This document shows positions 37,701 through 49,719 of a DNA stretch of 64,000 bases, in pieces (position 1 is the stretch's first letter; every line of letters starts with the position of its first letter). Below the pieces are notes generated by a model. That model saw only the letters and a list, made by a program, of their open reading frames with translations. It was not told where the DNA came from and ran no database searches. Origin of the DNA: Saururus chinensis. Its lineage: Eukaryota; Streptophyta; Magnoliopsida; Piperales; Saururaceae. The stretch lies in NCBI GenBank assembly GCA_035235625.1, contig CP141148.1:29079057-29143056 (forward strand), written 5' to 3'. The translations under genes and the position numbers were made by a program.

Positions 37701-40700
37701 AAGTGAAAGCTCCGTGCTTCTCCGACTTGCAACGTATTGAGAAAAAGATCTTTGGGTAAGAGGAGGTTATGACTATTACTTACGGGCGAAGGAAGTGTGA
37801 AGTGTCTCTATGTATGAGGAGATTCTGCTCGTCGCCTATGGGTGCGGGAAGTGTGAAGTGATTCTAGACAAGGGAAAGTTCTGTGTGCCACCTATTGACG
37901 TAGGAAGTGTCTCTGGGTAAGGAGAAGTTCTATCTATCATCCACGGACAATATGAGAGGGAAGTGTCTCCGGGTAAGGGGAAGTCATGTCTGCCACCTAT
38001 GGGCATGGGAAGTGGGAAGTGTCTCTAGGTAAGGGGAGTTTTCATCCGTCGTCCATAGACACAATGAGAGGGAAGTGTCTCTAGGTAAGGGGTGATGAGA
38101 GGGAAGTGTCTCTAGGTAAGGGGAAGTTCTATTTTTTGTCTATGGACACGATGAGAGGGAAGTGTCTCAAGGTATAGGGAAGTTCTGTCTACCGCCTACA
38201 TGTGCAAAAAGTGAGAAGCATCTCCGGGTAAGGTTATGTTCGCCACTTTTGGAGCATGCAAAGAAAAATACATCTCCAGGTAAGGGGAGGTTTTGTTTGA
38301 AACCTTTGGGCATAAAGAGTGAGAAGAGCCTTGGAAAGGGGAGTGTCTTTCTATCTCCTTTCGGCGGAATGAGAGAAACATTCTGGAGTAAGAAGAGGTT
38401 CCGTCCACTGTCTCTAGATCTAAAGGGGAGAACACCTTAAAGGAATGCACAACTTCACATGTCGCTATTTCTGAAGAACTTTGGGGAGTGAGTGTAAGGA
38501 CCCTCATCTTTAAACCGGTTTTGGTTTTCTTTAATTATTGATTATCGTGAGATTTACGTGTTTTCTGATCTTATTCGGTGATTTTGTAAATAAATAGAGT
38601 TTGTGATGGTTTTAACCAAAATTAACTTCAATATTAGTGGTTTTAAGTGATTTTAAACCAAATGTGAATTTTTGGAATTTTTCGGATTTTTCACTATTTT
38701 CCTAAAAATTAGGGTTTTGGCGGGACCCCTGTGGGCCCCACGGTCGAAAATTTTATTTTTATGTCAAATGAACCTAGACATATACTTAAGGTCACACAAA
38801 AATTTTCAGAATTTTATTAGGCTTAATTCGTGCTTAAATTTGCAAAATAACCACTTTTAGCCTACTTTTCATATTTACACCCCAAAACTTACCTATGCCT
38901 ACCCCAACCCTTACTATAAAAGGGCAAACCAGAGCCATTTCCATTTTTGGGAATAGGCTAAGGAAGGAGGTCTGGCCTAATCCCCACTTAGGCCCGAATT
39001 AGAAGCCGATTAAGGTAAGCTTGCTCTAATTAAGCACTAATCCTTGGCTTTTCTCTTAATTTCTTCCAAATCTACCATTTTCCCCTTGATTCAATTCGTT
39101 TTTGACCATCAAAAGCTACTGATTTGTGTTTTACTATAAACCCTAACATTCAAAATTTGATTTTTACTACCAATAAGCCCTAGATCTAAGGTTTAATTAG
39201 GGATTTCTTAAGTAAATCGATTTCTATTGGTGTTTGATTCAAACTCATTGTGTTTTCAAGGATTTCAAAAAGGGTGACTCTTCAATCCGAGCTTAATCAA
39301 GTGCTGAGGTAATGGGTCTTCAAAATCTCTATTTATCCATGGTAAAACTCTTCATTTTTGGCTTATTTCGAAATGGTTTGCTTGATTTAGTGTGTTAATG
39401 GTAAGATTAGAAAATGGAATTATTTAATCCCGATTTCTTAGGGTTTTGCATTATTATGGTTTGGTTTGATATTCTGGAAGTCAAGGAGGACTTTTGATGA
39501 TGTTTAGGGTGTTAGATGTGGATTTGAAGTGTATTCTATGGTGTTTCGGTTTGGATTTGCGAAAGGAAGAAGATGACTGTTCTGCCGTGTTGGCGATCGA
39601 TCGGCCTTGCAGGGCGATCGATCGGCTGAACTGAAATTTTTAAAATTTTGCGTGTAACCGATCGAACGGCCTGAAGGGCGATCGATCGGCTACACAAAAA
39701 ACTATATGTTGTGTGTATGATGCTTATTTTGATGATTCCACTTTAACATGCCAATTTTATATGAATGTGGAGTGTTTTAAGCTATGTTAGGCTACTGGAA
39801 ATGCATGCTATTGAGTTTATAGAGTTGAGACATATGCTTAGAGATGGTAGGATGACTTATGTTTTGTGGCATGATCTTGGAATCGTTATCTTGAAATTAT
39901 GAACGGTTGGTTCCCTTTGGATAAGCATATATTTTCAGTAGGACTACAATCATTGTTGGACTGATTTGTCATGATAAATTGTGATTAATGGTGTGTGAAT
40001 GTTGGTGATTGCCATGACTCAATGATGAAATGAGTGATGTTATAGATGTTTAGCCTTTGTGGTTGAGTTTTGCATTTAACTATGATTTCAACGATTCTTC
40101 TACCATGATTTCCGCTAGAATTCATGTTTAGGTAGAAATTCACATGTGTAGTGTGGTAGTGAGTTGATTTTTCAAGCATTGGATGCAATGGGATGGAATT
40201 GTGTGCCGGGTTTATCAGTCGTGGATTAATCGCAAGTTGATTGGTCCGAAAGGACATATTTTGATTTGAAGTTCCTGTGTGGAACGATTTGAAGTTCCTG
40301 TGTGGAATGATTTGAAGTTCCTGTGTGGAACGAGTGCACTCCCCGGGTTGAGTCTTTTTAATGGAATGATGTGGGGACGAGTTGTGTACTTGTCTTGCGG
40401 ACACGTGAGAATATTTTTATGTGTGTCATCTGGACCCTGAGAATCCAGTGTGGTATGCCGTGTGCACCCCGCTACCACGTGTTCTAGGGTTCTCTGTGTG
40501 AGAACTCGGGCTCTTCCCTCCGCAGGAGATGTCCCTGGGCGAACACCCCTGCTCTAGATTCTCTGTGTGAGAATGGGACATCCTTGGCCAGGATCGTCCA
40601 GGGCGAGCAGTATTAGGGATTGACAACCCCGATCTTTCTTGAATTCTTGTGTAGAATTTTGTACCATGACACACCTTCGTGGCCTTGTCTATGCTCCCGT

Positions 40701-43258
40701 CTGTGTGACATTAATGTGTGATTACTCCTTGATGGAGGTTGATTGTGATGATGCTATGCATGTGGATTATGTATGTTAGAGATACATCCATGCATGTTGA
40801 TGTTGATGTTATGCATGTGGAATATGTATGTTAGAGATACATCCATGCATGTTGATGTTGATGTTATGCATGTGGAATATGTATGTTAGAGATACATCCA
40901 TGCATGTTGATTTTGATGTTATGCATGTGGAATATGTATGTTAGAGATACATCCATGCGGGATTGGTTATGATGTGAATGCAGGTGGGAATATGTATGCT
41001 AGAGATACATCCATGCAGGTTGAATTATGCATTTTGATGCAGTGTTAAGTGATATGAATGTGTGATCAGAAAGTGATGCACCATGTAAATCTTTGATCTG
41101 AAACGATCTCATTTCTAAGCTATCGTATTTTCTATGTTGACAGTGATATTAAAACCATTGCTGAGTGTTAAAACTCACCCCTCTTTTGTGTTTTGATTTG
41201 GGGCTGCGTGGTGCGACACGCAGACGGACAGGATTGCCTTTTTGAGGAAAGGTCAGAGGTAGCTTGGGTGTGATGATGGAGATCGTTGCGTGACTTTCCT
41301 TCATTTTGTTTCATGTTTTATGTTAGAACCTATGTGTAGGGTTCTTTGTTGTGGATTTATGTCACATGTTACAGTTATGTTTGCTTATGACTTATTTTGA
41401 GCCGGTGTGGGCTTTACTTAAACTAAGCTTGTGGGTTTGAGATTGTTGTTTACTTTGTGTTAAGCAACACCTTTTCTTTCCCTTTTATTTACTCTTGCTC
41501 AAAGGATTGTGCGCACTCCGTGTTGCTGTTAATCGCCCGTGGTTAGGGATTAAGTCTTCCGCTAGAATCGTTTCTCAATTTCACTTCGTCGCCCCCGCGC
41601 GCTTGACCGGCCCTTGGACCGGGTTCGGCTCGGGTCGGGCATGACCGGGGCGTGACAGTGAGCGTTTCTGACTGTCCTATTTAATAAGTAATTATATGCT
41701 TGTCTATGCATCTTAAGTAGTTAACTTAAGATATTAATTAAGTTATATGTCTTGCTATAATCCAATGTATTCTTATAAGCTCTGATGTGCTTTATTTTAA
41801 TATGATATACTTTAATATGATCTCATATGATCTAATATGGTCGGAATACATTTAATATGATATGATGTATTTTGATATGATCCAATCTGCTCTGATGTAT
41901 TTGGCTTCGCTCTATAATAAAAGGAGATGCATAATTTCGCTGATTTGTTAGTTTTTGTTTAACTCCAATGATTTATAATATTTCTATCTGAGTTTGAATA
42001 ATTTATTTGGATATAAAGATATCGTATTTTAATGTTTATGATATTGTCTAATTCATATATTAGCTGTTGAGCAAAACTACGTTTAGATCTTATTGTATTA
42101 GAATAATATCGTAGATGTTATCTAATACGTACGAAAGTAACCAAAGGTATATTAACTTTAACTTAATTTAAATTAAAATAAAATATAATTTTATTGTGGC
42201 CTATGCACAATTAAGTGCTTAAGTTTCATAATATGTAGAGAAAAATTACAGCTCTTGTACTTGAGACTCTGCCACTCTTAGTTTATTAATTTTACGTTTT
42301 AAACGCAAATTTTGGGTTTTCAGAGCCTCCGCTCTCGAAAGATTCCGGACTGGGGTGTTACATTATATGTGGGTTGGGTCACGGTTTTCTAGACCCAATT
42401 TGATAAGATTTTCATAACTAAATCGCCAGACCCAAAAAACTAATATGAGGGCGGTCGGATCAAGTTCAACTGGCTGGGCCCGATTTTTAAACACGTGGAG
42501 GAATCCACGAATTACAGAGAAGTTCACCTACGACAGAGTGCATTCATTTCCGTGAACTCTCATCCTACCCTTCTTTGCGTATTCCTATTCAAAAGATGTT
42601 TGCTTTCAAATCTATTCTAAATTACGCTGGGATCAGGTCGACAATCACCCAGAATGAGTGAAATTCCCTCTGTCACATATTAATGGCTCATCTAGAATGT
42701 AAATGACCTTAAAGCAACATAATGCATAGTTTGTGAAAAAAAAAAACGAAATGCATAAACGGAATTTTATTGAGAGCCACGAACATGCAAAGACTCAACA
42801 CTGAACACAAACACAGGTTAGAACTAAGCATTAATGGAATTTAATCCAAAGTAATTTCTGTTCCAATTAATCAGGAAAGTGAAGAGGGTAGCATGACAGG
42901 TGGAGCTGCAGCAGATGTAGAAGCACCAAGACGTGCTGGTGCTCAAGTTAATCTTCTCAAGACTGGATACAAAATTGGAATACGGGCATTGAAGTTAGTT
43001 TTTGTACTACTCGCAGCTCTGCTTTCTGCGTCGTGGGACACCCTAACCAAAACAAAACTGGACAAGAATCTGATGGCCCTCTTGCTTTCAACCATCTGCC
43101 TGTTGTTTCTGCTGGGCTCAACCCTGGCTCTGGTACGCATCATCTCTCCGAACATGCAGAAACAGATAATCCTCAAACTTCTTATTACTGCAACCTTCCT
43201 ATCCGCAGCATTTGTTGTGGGACTAGTCGTTGCAATTTGCTACCGCAGGATCTGTTAG
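34724..43258 (+). CDS. Small host protein with three membrane spans, three exons
   Basis: Exons 34724-34774, 35660-35803 and 42875-43258 have GT-AG borders, all in phase 0, giving 192 residues: MEVTPRDSQQNMDTRNK, a polar second exon (PDKCNGEAEVKAQS..SSIEK), then ESEEGSMTGGAAADVEAPRR. The first 90 residues are charged and look disordered. They are followed by three hydrophobic helices: IRALKLVFVLLAALLSA, LMALLLSTICLLFLLGSTLA and LLITATFLSAAFVVGLVVAI, ending CYRRIC. There is no signal peptide, so a polytopic membrane protein with a soluble N-terminus is likely. I do not recognise the family. Intron 1 (885 bp) holds a Mutator-type MITE, and intron 2 (7071 bp) holds nested LTRs. The internal Met at 42893 is an alternative start if the first exons are wrong, but three matching phases favour the spliced form. 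The frame is undamaged. Confidence 0.7.
35106..35573. mobile_element. Mutator-type MITE, 468 bp, in intron 1 of the host gene
   Basis: Terminal inverted repeats of about 100 bp: GGACGCGAATCTGCTGGGGA.. at the left pairs with GGACATGAATTTGTAGAGGA.. inward from the right, then GGTTTTTTCGCT.AGCACC, ATTGGCCACCAATGAGTAGC and TTCCACGTCACAAGGACCA. A perfect 9-bp duplication, cattagcta, flanks it (35097-35105 and 35574-35582). It has no coding capacity. Length, long TIRs and the 9-bp duplication fit a non-autonomous Mutator-like element. Confidence 0.88.
37530..38480 (+). repeat. Degenerate minisatellite, units about 55-65 bp
   Basis: Repeats of GGGAAGTGTCTCTAGGTAAG, GGGAAGTTCTGTCT..., CGCCTATGGGCATG-like text occur about 14 times with much variation, inside the outer LTR. 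Confidence 0.75.
38493..41657 (+). mobile_element. Solo LTR, 3165 bp, family shared with 49908-53255
   Basis: It starts TGTAAGGACCCTCATC and ends CATGACCGGGGCGTGACA, with a perfect 5-bp duplication gtgag at 38488-38492 and 41658-41662. A TATAAAAGG box at 38915-38923 suggests plus orientation. No internal domains exist, so it is a solo LTR of a long-LTR family, probably Ty3/gypsy. Internal features are a group of GGCGATCGATCGGC palindromes (about 39.59-39.70 kb) and a 57-60-bp tandem repeat at 40760-41030. It is nested in the older LTR at 36738-42362. Confidence 0.92.
40760..41030 (+). repeat. Tandem repeat of about 57 bp in the solo LTR
   Basis: About five copies of GGAATATGTATGTTAGAGAT, ACATCCATGCATGTTGATGT and TGATGTTATGCATGT. 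The inverted solo LTR carries the same array at about 50.55-50.82 kb. Confidence 0.85.
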
Positions 43259-43259
43259 T

Positions 43260-45840
43260 TATTGTCTATCGAACTTGAAAGATCATTCCTTCTCACTTTT
43301 TATCTAAAAGTTGCAGAAGGTTCAATTGATTTTTTTCAGTTCGTGATTTTCTAAGCTCACTTTTATGAACTCTTGAAGAAACCATGTTGTTGTAAGTTCA
43401 TACTCAGAGCGTTTCAACTAATTTTGCGAGCTAAAGACTCAAAGTAATTTGTTTTGTATGGAAATTATTTAGATATATGTAGTCTGTTTTGTGCATCTAA
43501 CTAAGCCGTTGTTTACGTATTGTCGTGGGAAAATTACTATAATATTTATCCTCAATGACCAATTATAAGGCAAATTTTATAAGCTGATGAATTGAAATAT
43601 TGTAGCCATCATCTATCCATTTAGAACCGAAAATCTCTCAATCAGACAAGGAGGTGTCGAGCAGGAGGCAGATATTGACGCCCTCTCCTAGAAGTTCTGC
43701 GTTGCAGGAAACAAGTCTTGACCTCTGACTTCTAATGAGTTAATGACTTAATATTGATTGATTTTTTTCCTTGTTAATAAGTTAACAAAGTAAATTACAA
43801 AAGCCAACCGAAGATTTCGAAAGATAGAGAAATTATTGGGTACGATTATGGGTATAGAAAATTCGTGCTCAAAACCAACCCGTGTTAACACGCACTAGTG
43901 TATTTTTGGCATGGGCACACATAATACGGTAAATGTCTAACACAGATTGTGGTTTCGTACAAAATTTTAATACACATAGCATACCTAATAAATTCTAAAG
44001 ATATAAAAACAAAATTATAGGTTACTCTTGATGATTTATTTTGCCAATAAAAATGAAGCAGCAAATGAAATTTCACCCTCTTCCAAAAGATACCGCCGAT
44101 CCAACTCTGTGGAACCCACATCGGCATTCTTTTTCTTTATAGAAAAGAAGGTCAAAACAGTTTAAAAAACTTTTGTCACTTAACCTGAAGACTTATCCAC
44201 TTGGTAGGGCACACCCAATCACGTCCAAGATAACGTTAACTGCACAAATTAGTCCCCGTGGATTCCCCTTTTTGTATTTTATCACGAGGAATATTGAATA
44301 TGTGCATCTATGACGATATCTCTATACGATATTGTATACTTGATGGCATAGGTTAAATGGGAGGCACGCTACATCAAACGGCTGAAGTATTTTTGGTCCT
44401 TCTATATATCGAATATTCGTCATAATTTTTTCCACACGGATAAGAGCTGTCGATCACGAGGATCAATGACATATATGATAGTGCACATTAGCACTTATTC
44501 ATTATTTACACTAATATACGGTAGTGTGTATGTCATTGATTCTCATATCGACGACTCTCGTCCACTAGCAACATCCTCCCTGATGACCATAAGAGTTTTC
44601 CCTAATGCGTATGATGTTTACTCCCGACCTGGAAATACATTGCCACCAACAAAACTCGCTTCGTTTGGGCACTTTCTTGATGTTCAATATATCTTCTATT
44701 TTAACAACTCAATCAACAAACTGTTTCAATTACATACCGCCATAGAATTCATGTTTGTTAGATTCTAAAACGTGTCTCTCAGCGCCTAAAGGAAGTATCC
44801 CCTCGTCTCTACATTGTAACATCCTACAATTGTAGATTATCGACCTGTTGGTTGCCACACGGCAATGCGTTGGCAAAAGAATTATGGCCTTCAATTCAAC
44901 TTCTGGCTTATCTTCAACTTAGTTAACTGAGTTCGATTTCTTGCGAGCAATGATGATGTCCAGAGCGGTTGCTCCACCTACCCTGACAACCTTATTAATT
45001 CATCTTGGGTATGAATCTCATCAATTCTTGCAATGTATCCACCGCAACAAGAAGGTAGCATGTTTCGCCTGCGTGAGTGATCACCAGCAGATGCCATCTG
45101 AATTGAGATGCACTAGTCAACGGAGAATTTTATCTACTAATTATCAGTCCTTTCTCACAACGAGTTCACTTAGCACATCGAACCAACATAATTCAGTGAA
45201 AAATGAAAAGAGAATAAATCTTCACCTCAATTACAAAAATCTTCCGTAACATTCGTGTTTTCAAAAGTTGAGTTTGAAGTCTGAACACATCTGGCTAGTT
45301 CTCATTTATGTCTCAAATGGTTGCAGGAATTCCCATACCTGATGTCTCATTGAAAATTGTAATCTTTTCATTTTTCTTCAGTTTAGTTGCTCTTATATTT
45401 ACACTCTTATTATGTTTAGTGAAAAGGGGTAAAGCCCTAAAATTTACCTATCAAACAAAAACCTAAAAGAACAAATAAAGAAACTCAAGCGTACCAGCAC
45501 AACAGACACAAGTGATCAATCAGCAAAAAAGAATAAAATTAATATAAATCTTATTAGACTATAAAGTAAAAGAATTTTCCAAGCTGCGCATAAACAATAC
45601 CTCCATTGAGTTCCTAGATGTTGAAGCCTCTGGGCCAAGCAGCCTAAGTTAGGAGGCCACAAGACTGCACCCTTATGTTTCAATTCTATTAAGTGAAAGA
45701 CGAATAACAGTAGCGCTTCATACCTGCAGCGAACTATTGAACTGTTCTATACTGTGAAGAGTCAAATAGATGATTGTTGCTTCGGCTTCCAAGTAGAAAT
45801 ACATAAAAATGGTGGATAAGATTTGAAAGATCATAATTTC
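43260..45840. other. Downstream of the host gene, nothing recognised
   Basis: The first 300 bp are probably 3' untranslated sequence of the membrane protein gene. Short frames at 44466-44768 and 44941-45249 show no recognisable domain. Confidence 0.35.
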
Positions 45841-45843
45841 TCT

Positions 45844-48130
45844 CACTAGAGCAAAATATACTATTAGTGACGCAAATAAAAGTGTTGCTAAAAACGACTA
45901 CTTGCAACACATATCAAATCGTCGTAAAAAAATAAACTATTAGCAACAGATAATAATTTACATTGCAAATAGTCATTTATTAGCGATGCTTAATTTAAAG
46001 TGTCGCTAATACTAACAATATTAGCGACGCTTTCTAATAAACGTCGCTAATTAATTAGGCTATTAGTGATTTTTTAAATAAACATCGCTAAAAGATATTT
46101 GTTTTAAAAAAAATTATAACTATTAGCGATGCTTTTTCTTAAGTGTCGCTAATAGTTTTACCAATAGTGACGTTTATTAAAAAGTGTAACTAATAGTTAT
46201 GCTATTAGCGACGCTTAATAAAAGCGTACTTAATAATAATAAATTTAAAATAACAATAAAAACTTAGAATTATTTGCGACACTTTTAAACAAGCGTCGTA
46301 AATAGCATTAATATTAATAGAGACGCTTGTTTACAAGAGTCTCTATTAGCTTTATTCAATAATTTTATTTAATAAATAAATATTAAAATAATTAAAATAA
46401 ACTTCTTAAATATAATATATTCTTATGTGTCGCTATTACCTTATAATTTATTATATTATAGAGGAAAAAAAAGAGGATATAGAGAGAGAGAAGAGAAGGG
46501 GAGAGAGAGGAGAGAGGGGGAGAGAGAAGGGAGAGAGAGGGAGTAGAGAGAGAGAGGGAGAGGAGAGGAGAGAGGAAAATTTTAATTTTTTATTTTTTTT
46601 ATTTAAAAATTAATTAATAAATATATAATGTACTAGTGACGCATATGAATATGTGAATACCCTTAGTATTAGCGATGCAAATGAATATACATCGCTAATA
46701 CCCTTGGTATTAGCGACGCATATTCCTATGCGTCGCTATTACTTTATAATTTATTATATTAATTTTAAAATATGTAGAGAGAAAAAAAAGGATATAGAGA
46801 GAAGGGGGAGGAGAGAGGGAGAGAGAGGAGAGAGGGAGTGGAGAGAGAGGAAAGAGAGAGGGGGGAGAGGGAGGGAGAGAGAGGGAGTAGAGAGAGAGGG
46901 ATGGAGGATAGAGGGAGAGGGAGGGAAAATTTTAATTTCAACTTTTTTATAATTTTTATTTAAAAATTAATTTAAAATAAATAAATAAATAAAAATGTTT
47001 ACTCTTGTTATTAGCTAAGCATACAAATATATGTTGCTTGGTATTAGCAACGCATATTTATATGCATCGCTATTACCTTATAATTTATTATATTAATTTT
47101 AAAAAATGTAGAGAGAAAAAAAAAGAGGATATAGAGAGAGAGGGAGAGGAGAGAGAGAGATGGAGGAGAGAGGGAGAGGGAGGAGAGAGGGGAGAGGGAG
47201 AGGAGAGACAGGGGCGAGGAGAGAGAGAGTAGAGAGAGGGGTGAGGGGAGAGAGAAAGGGAAATTTTAAATTTTTTTATATTTTTTATTTAAAAATTAAT
47301 AAATAAATATGTGTTAATGGCGCATATGAATATACATCACAAATATTCTTGTTATTATTAACGCATATTTATATGTGTCGCTAATACCCTTGGTAACCTT
47401 GGTAGTAATAATGCATATTCCTATGTGTTGCTATTACCTTATAATTTATTATATTAATTTTAAAATATGTAGAGAGAAAAAAAAAAGAGGATATAGAGAG
47501 AGGGAGGAAAGAGGGAGAGGGGGAGGAAAAAGGGAGTAGAGAGAGAGAGGAGAGAGACAGTAGAGAGAAGATGGAAATTTTTTAATTTTAATTTTTTAAT
47601 ATTTTTTATTTAAAAATTAATTAAAAATAAATAAATAAATAAAAATATAATAGTGACGCATATGAATATTCATCACTAATACTCTGGTTATTAGCAATGG
47701 ATATTCTTATGCATCGCAAATACCTCGGTAGTAGCGATGAATATTCCTATGCGTCAATATTACCTTATAATTTATTATATTAATTTTAAAATATGTATGA
47801 AGAGAGGGAGAGAGAGGAGAGAGAGGGAGGAGAGAGAGAGTGAAGAAAGTGAGAGAGTAGAGGGAGAGAGAGAGGGAGGAGAGAGTGTAGAGCGAGAGTA
47901 GATGATGGGGGAGAAAGTAATAGTATTTGCGACGCTTATTTATAAGCAATGCAAATGAAAAGAATTGGTGACATTTTAAAAAACGCCGCAAATATAGAAA
48001 TATTTGCGATGCTTTTATAAAAGCATCACCAAAAGATTGATTTTTGTGACGCTTAGATTATGCGTTGCAAATGACATTCATTTGTGATGCTTTCTAAGTG
48101 TCGTTAAAAAAATAGGGACGCGTGGGGAAA
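45844..48130. mobile_element. CACTA-like end with long subterminal repeat region
   Basis: It begins CACTAGAGCAAAATATAC at 45844 and continues with dozens of direct and inverted copies of (T)TAGCGACGCTT / AAGCGTCGCTAA, the kind of subterminal repeat that CACTA transposases bind. Five GA-rich tandem units (next entry) sit inside. No matching inverted terminus (..TCTAGTG) was found to the right, so the element is truncated or the other end has diverged. No transposase gene is evident. The C-rich sequence at 48.25-48.6 kb may be its interior. Confidence 0.6.
46425..47935 (+). repeat. Five tandem units of about 300-360 bp with GA-rich tracts
   Basis: Units start near 46428, 46728, 47063, 47427 and 47745. 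Each reads TGCGTCGCTATTACCTTATA, ATTTATTATATTAATTTTAA, AATATGTAGAGAGAAAAAAA, then 100-180 bases of nearly pure purine (GAGAGAGGGAGAG type). In the first four units this runs into TTTTATTTAAAAATTAAT and a new GCGACGCATATG motif. The purine tracts are nearly uninterrupted and could form triplex (H-DNA) structures. Confidence 0.85.
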
Positions 48131-49700
48131 AAAATTTCGCCCCTCCCATGTGATATTTCGACCGCGCGGGCAATTTTCACCCACGTGGGCAATATATATT
48201 CGCTCGCGCGGGTGTTTTTCACCCACATTGGTGTTTTTCATTGAATCCTTCCCCTCCTCTCCCTCCTCCCCCTGCCGATGTCTGCCCTCCACTGTCGTCC
48301 TTCGCCGTCTGCTACCCGTTCTCCGAGCTTCACCCCCACTACTTCCGCCTGCTGCTCCTCCCTTCCTATGCCCCACCCCCCGCTGCCCATGCTCCCCTCG
48401 CCCGTCTCACCCAGTTGGCCCAGCCGCCCTCCACCCTCTGCCACCCGTCCTACCCACTCTATCCTCACTGGCCTTCTGCCCACCTCCCATTCCTCATGCT
48501 TTGCCCCCGCCCGCCGCTTGTACGCCCCGGCAACCCCCCGCCGCCCATGCGCACCCCCTGCTACCTCTCACCTCCTTGTGCCCCAATTTCTAAATATATA
48601 TTTTACGTGAAATCATTTTGTTCCTTCCCTAAAGAAGATATCTTAAATCTCATTCATCCATCTTGTTTGTTGCGGCGGTTAATCATATGAAATAAATAAT
48701 TAAAATAAAGATTTAGAGGTATGAGTATCATTTATCTTAACAATCATTTGAATGTGATACCATTATGTCTAATAAAAATTTATATAACTATTATATTAAA
48801 ATATTCACAAGACCCACAAGTTCACAATTGTCTACTAACAATATATAAACTAATAAAAGATAAATAACACACTCACGTACCTAATCAAACCTAGTTGAAG
48901 TATCTCAATAAATACATAGTAAATCACTACAACTACAACCTTCACATACCTTCGAGCCTTAACCCGAATACCTACACCAAAAAGGGTACTAAGTATATAG
49001 AAATACTCAATGGGATAGCAATATTAAAGAATCATAAAAGCTCGATCAACATAACGTAGAATTCTTGTTAAAAAAGTCAATTCATCATTATAAAAAAATA
49101 CATACCTTTCATATTATTTATTTGATTTGCAAGCAAAAACCCTTCCATGGTTCTCTAAACATGATCACCCCATCTAGGAGTGTTGCACTCTTAGATATTG
49201 GGCTACCACATAATGATCTCACTGCTCTCAAGTTTGCCTCTCCCCATTCAAGCTATGAAGTAAAAGCTCACAAGGGCCCATAGACCCTAGTATTGAGATT
49301 CTAATTTTTCATAATCATCACAACCTCTTGTATTAAGTTGTGCAGGACTTGCCATTTTTTATTGCTTTAGTTCATTCTAATGCGACTCCTGGGCCAAGTA
49401 AGCAGTTTTATATAACTTCCGTTTTTAGAGAACCAAAAAACTGATCATTTTTTATACCAACAACCCCCTTTTGTCAATGTAGAGCCGAGGCACCAAGGAT
49501 TCCTATAACAATGGTTGTTGTATGCTTAGTCTTTTAGGTACCAATTCATTACAATCAATAGTTTCATATACATGCATTAAGGATTATAACCCCTAAGTAA
49601 TATATGCATAAGTGACATTTTATCCAAATCACATTAGAAACCATGCATTATTAATTATAAATACTATAACATACATTAGTTATAATCCTAATAAAATCTG
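48131..49700. other. C-rich block then AT-rich intergenic
   Basis: 48240-48590 is a low-complexity C/T-rich block with proline-rich frames on both strands that look non-coding. From 48.6 to 49.7 kb no gene or repeat is recognised. Confidence 0.35.
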
Positions 49701-49719
49701 AAATCATATATTTCATCAG

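Larger units (their letters stand above)
36738..42362 (+). mobile_element. Older solo LTR, about 2.5 kb, split by a nested solo LTR
   Basis: It begins TGTAACACCCTATTTTCTGA and ends GGACTGGGGTGTTACA, the TG..CA pattern with matching TGTAACACC/GGTGTTACA ends common in plant Ty3/gypsy LTRs. A TTATATAAGTAGAGCTC box near 36835 suggests plus orientation. The left part holds a degenerate minisatellite (37.5-38.5 kb). The nested solo LTR occupies 38493-41657. The 5-bp flanks, attta and ttata, agree only in part, so the insertion is old or one boundary is slightly off. It lies in intron 2 of the 34724-43258 host gene. Confidence 0.65.

Noticed and set aside
37530-38480. Regularly spaced repeats considered as a CRISPR-like array
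   Set aside because: Units are degenerate and contiguous without unique spacers, in a plant LTR; it is a minisatellite.
44466-44768. 100-codon plus-strand frame downstream of the membrane protein gene
   Set aside because: No recognisable motif, no splice or context support.
44800-44850. TGTAACATCCTACAATTGTA as a possible further LTR start
   Set aside because: No matching end, promoter box or flanking duplication could be found.
48150-48690. Proline-rich open frames of up to 149 codons on both strands
   Set aside because: They come from a C/T-rich low-complexity block; composition alone keeps several frames open and no domain is visible.
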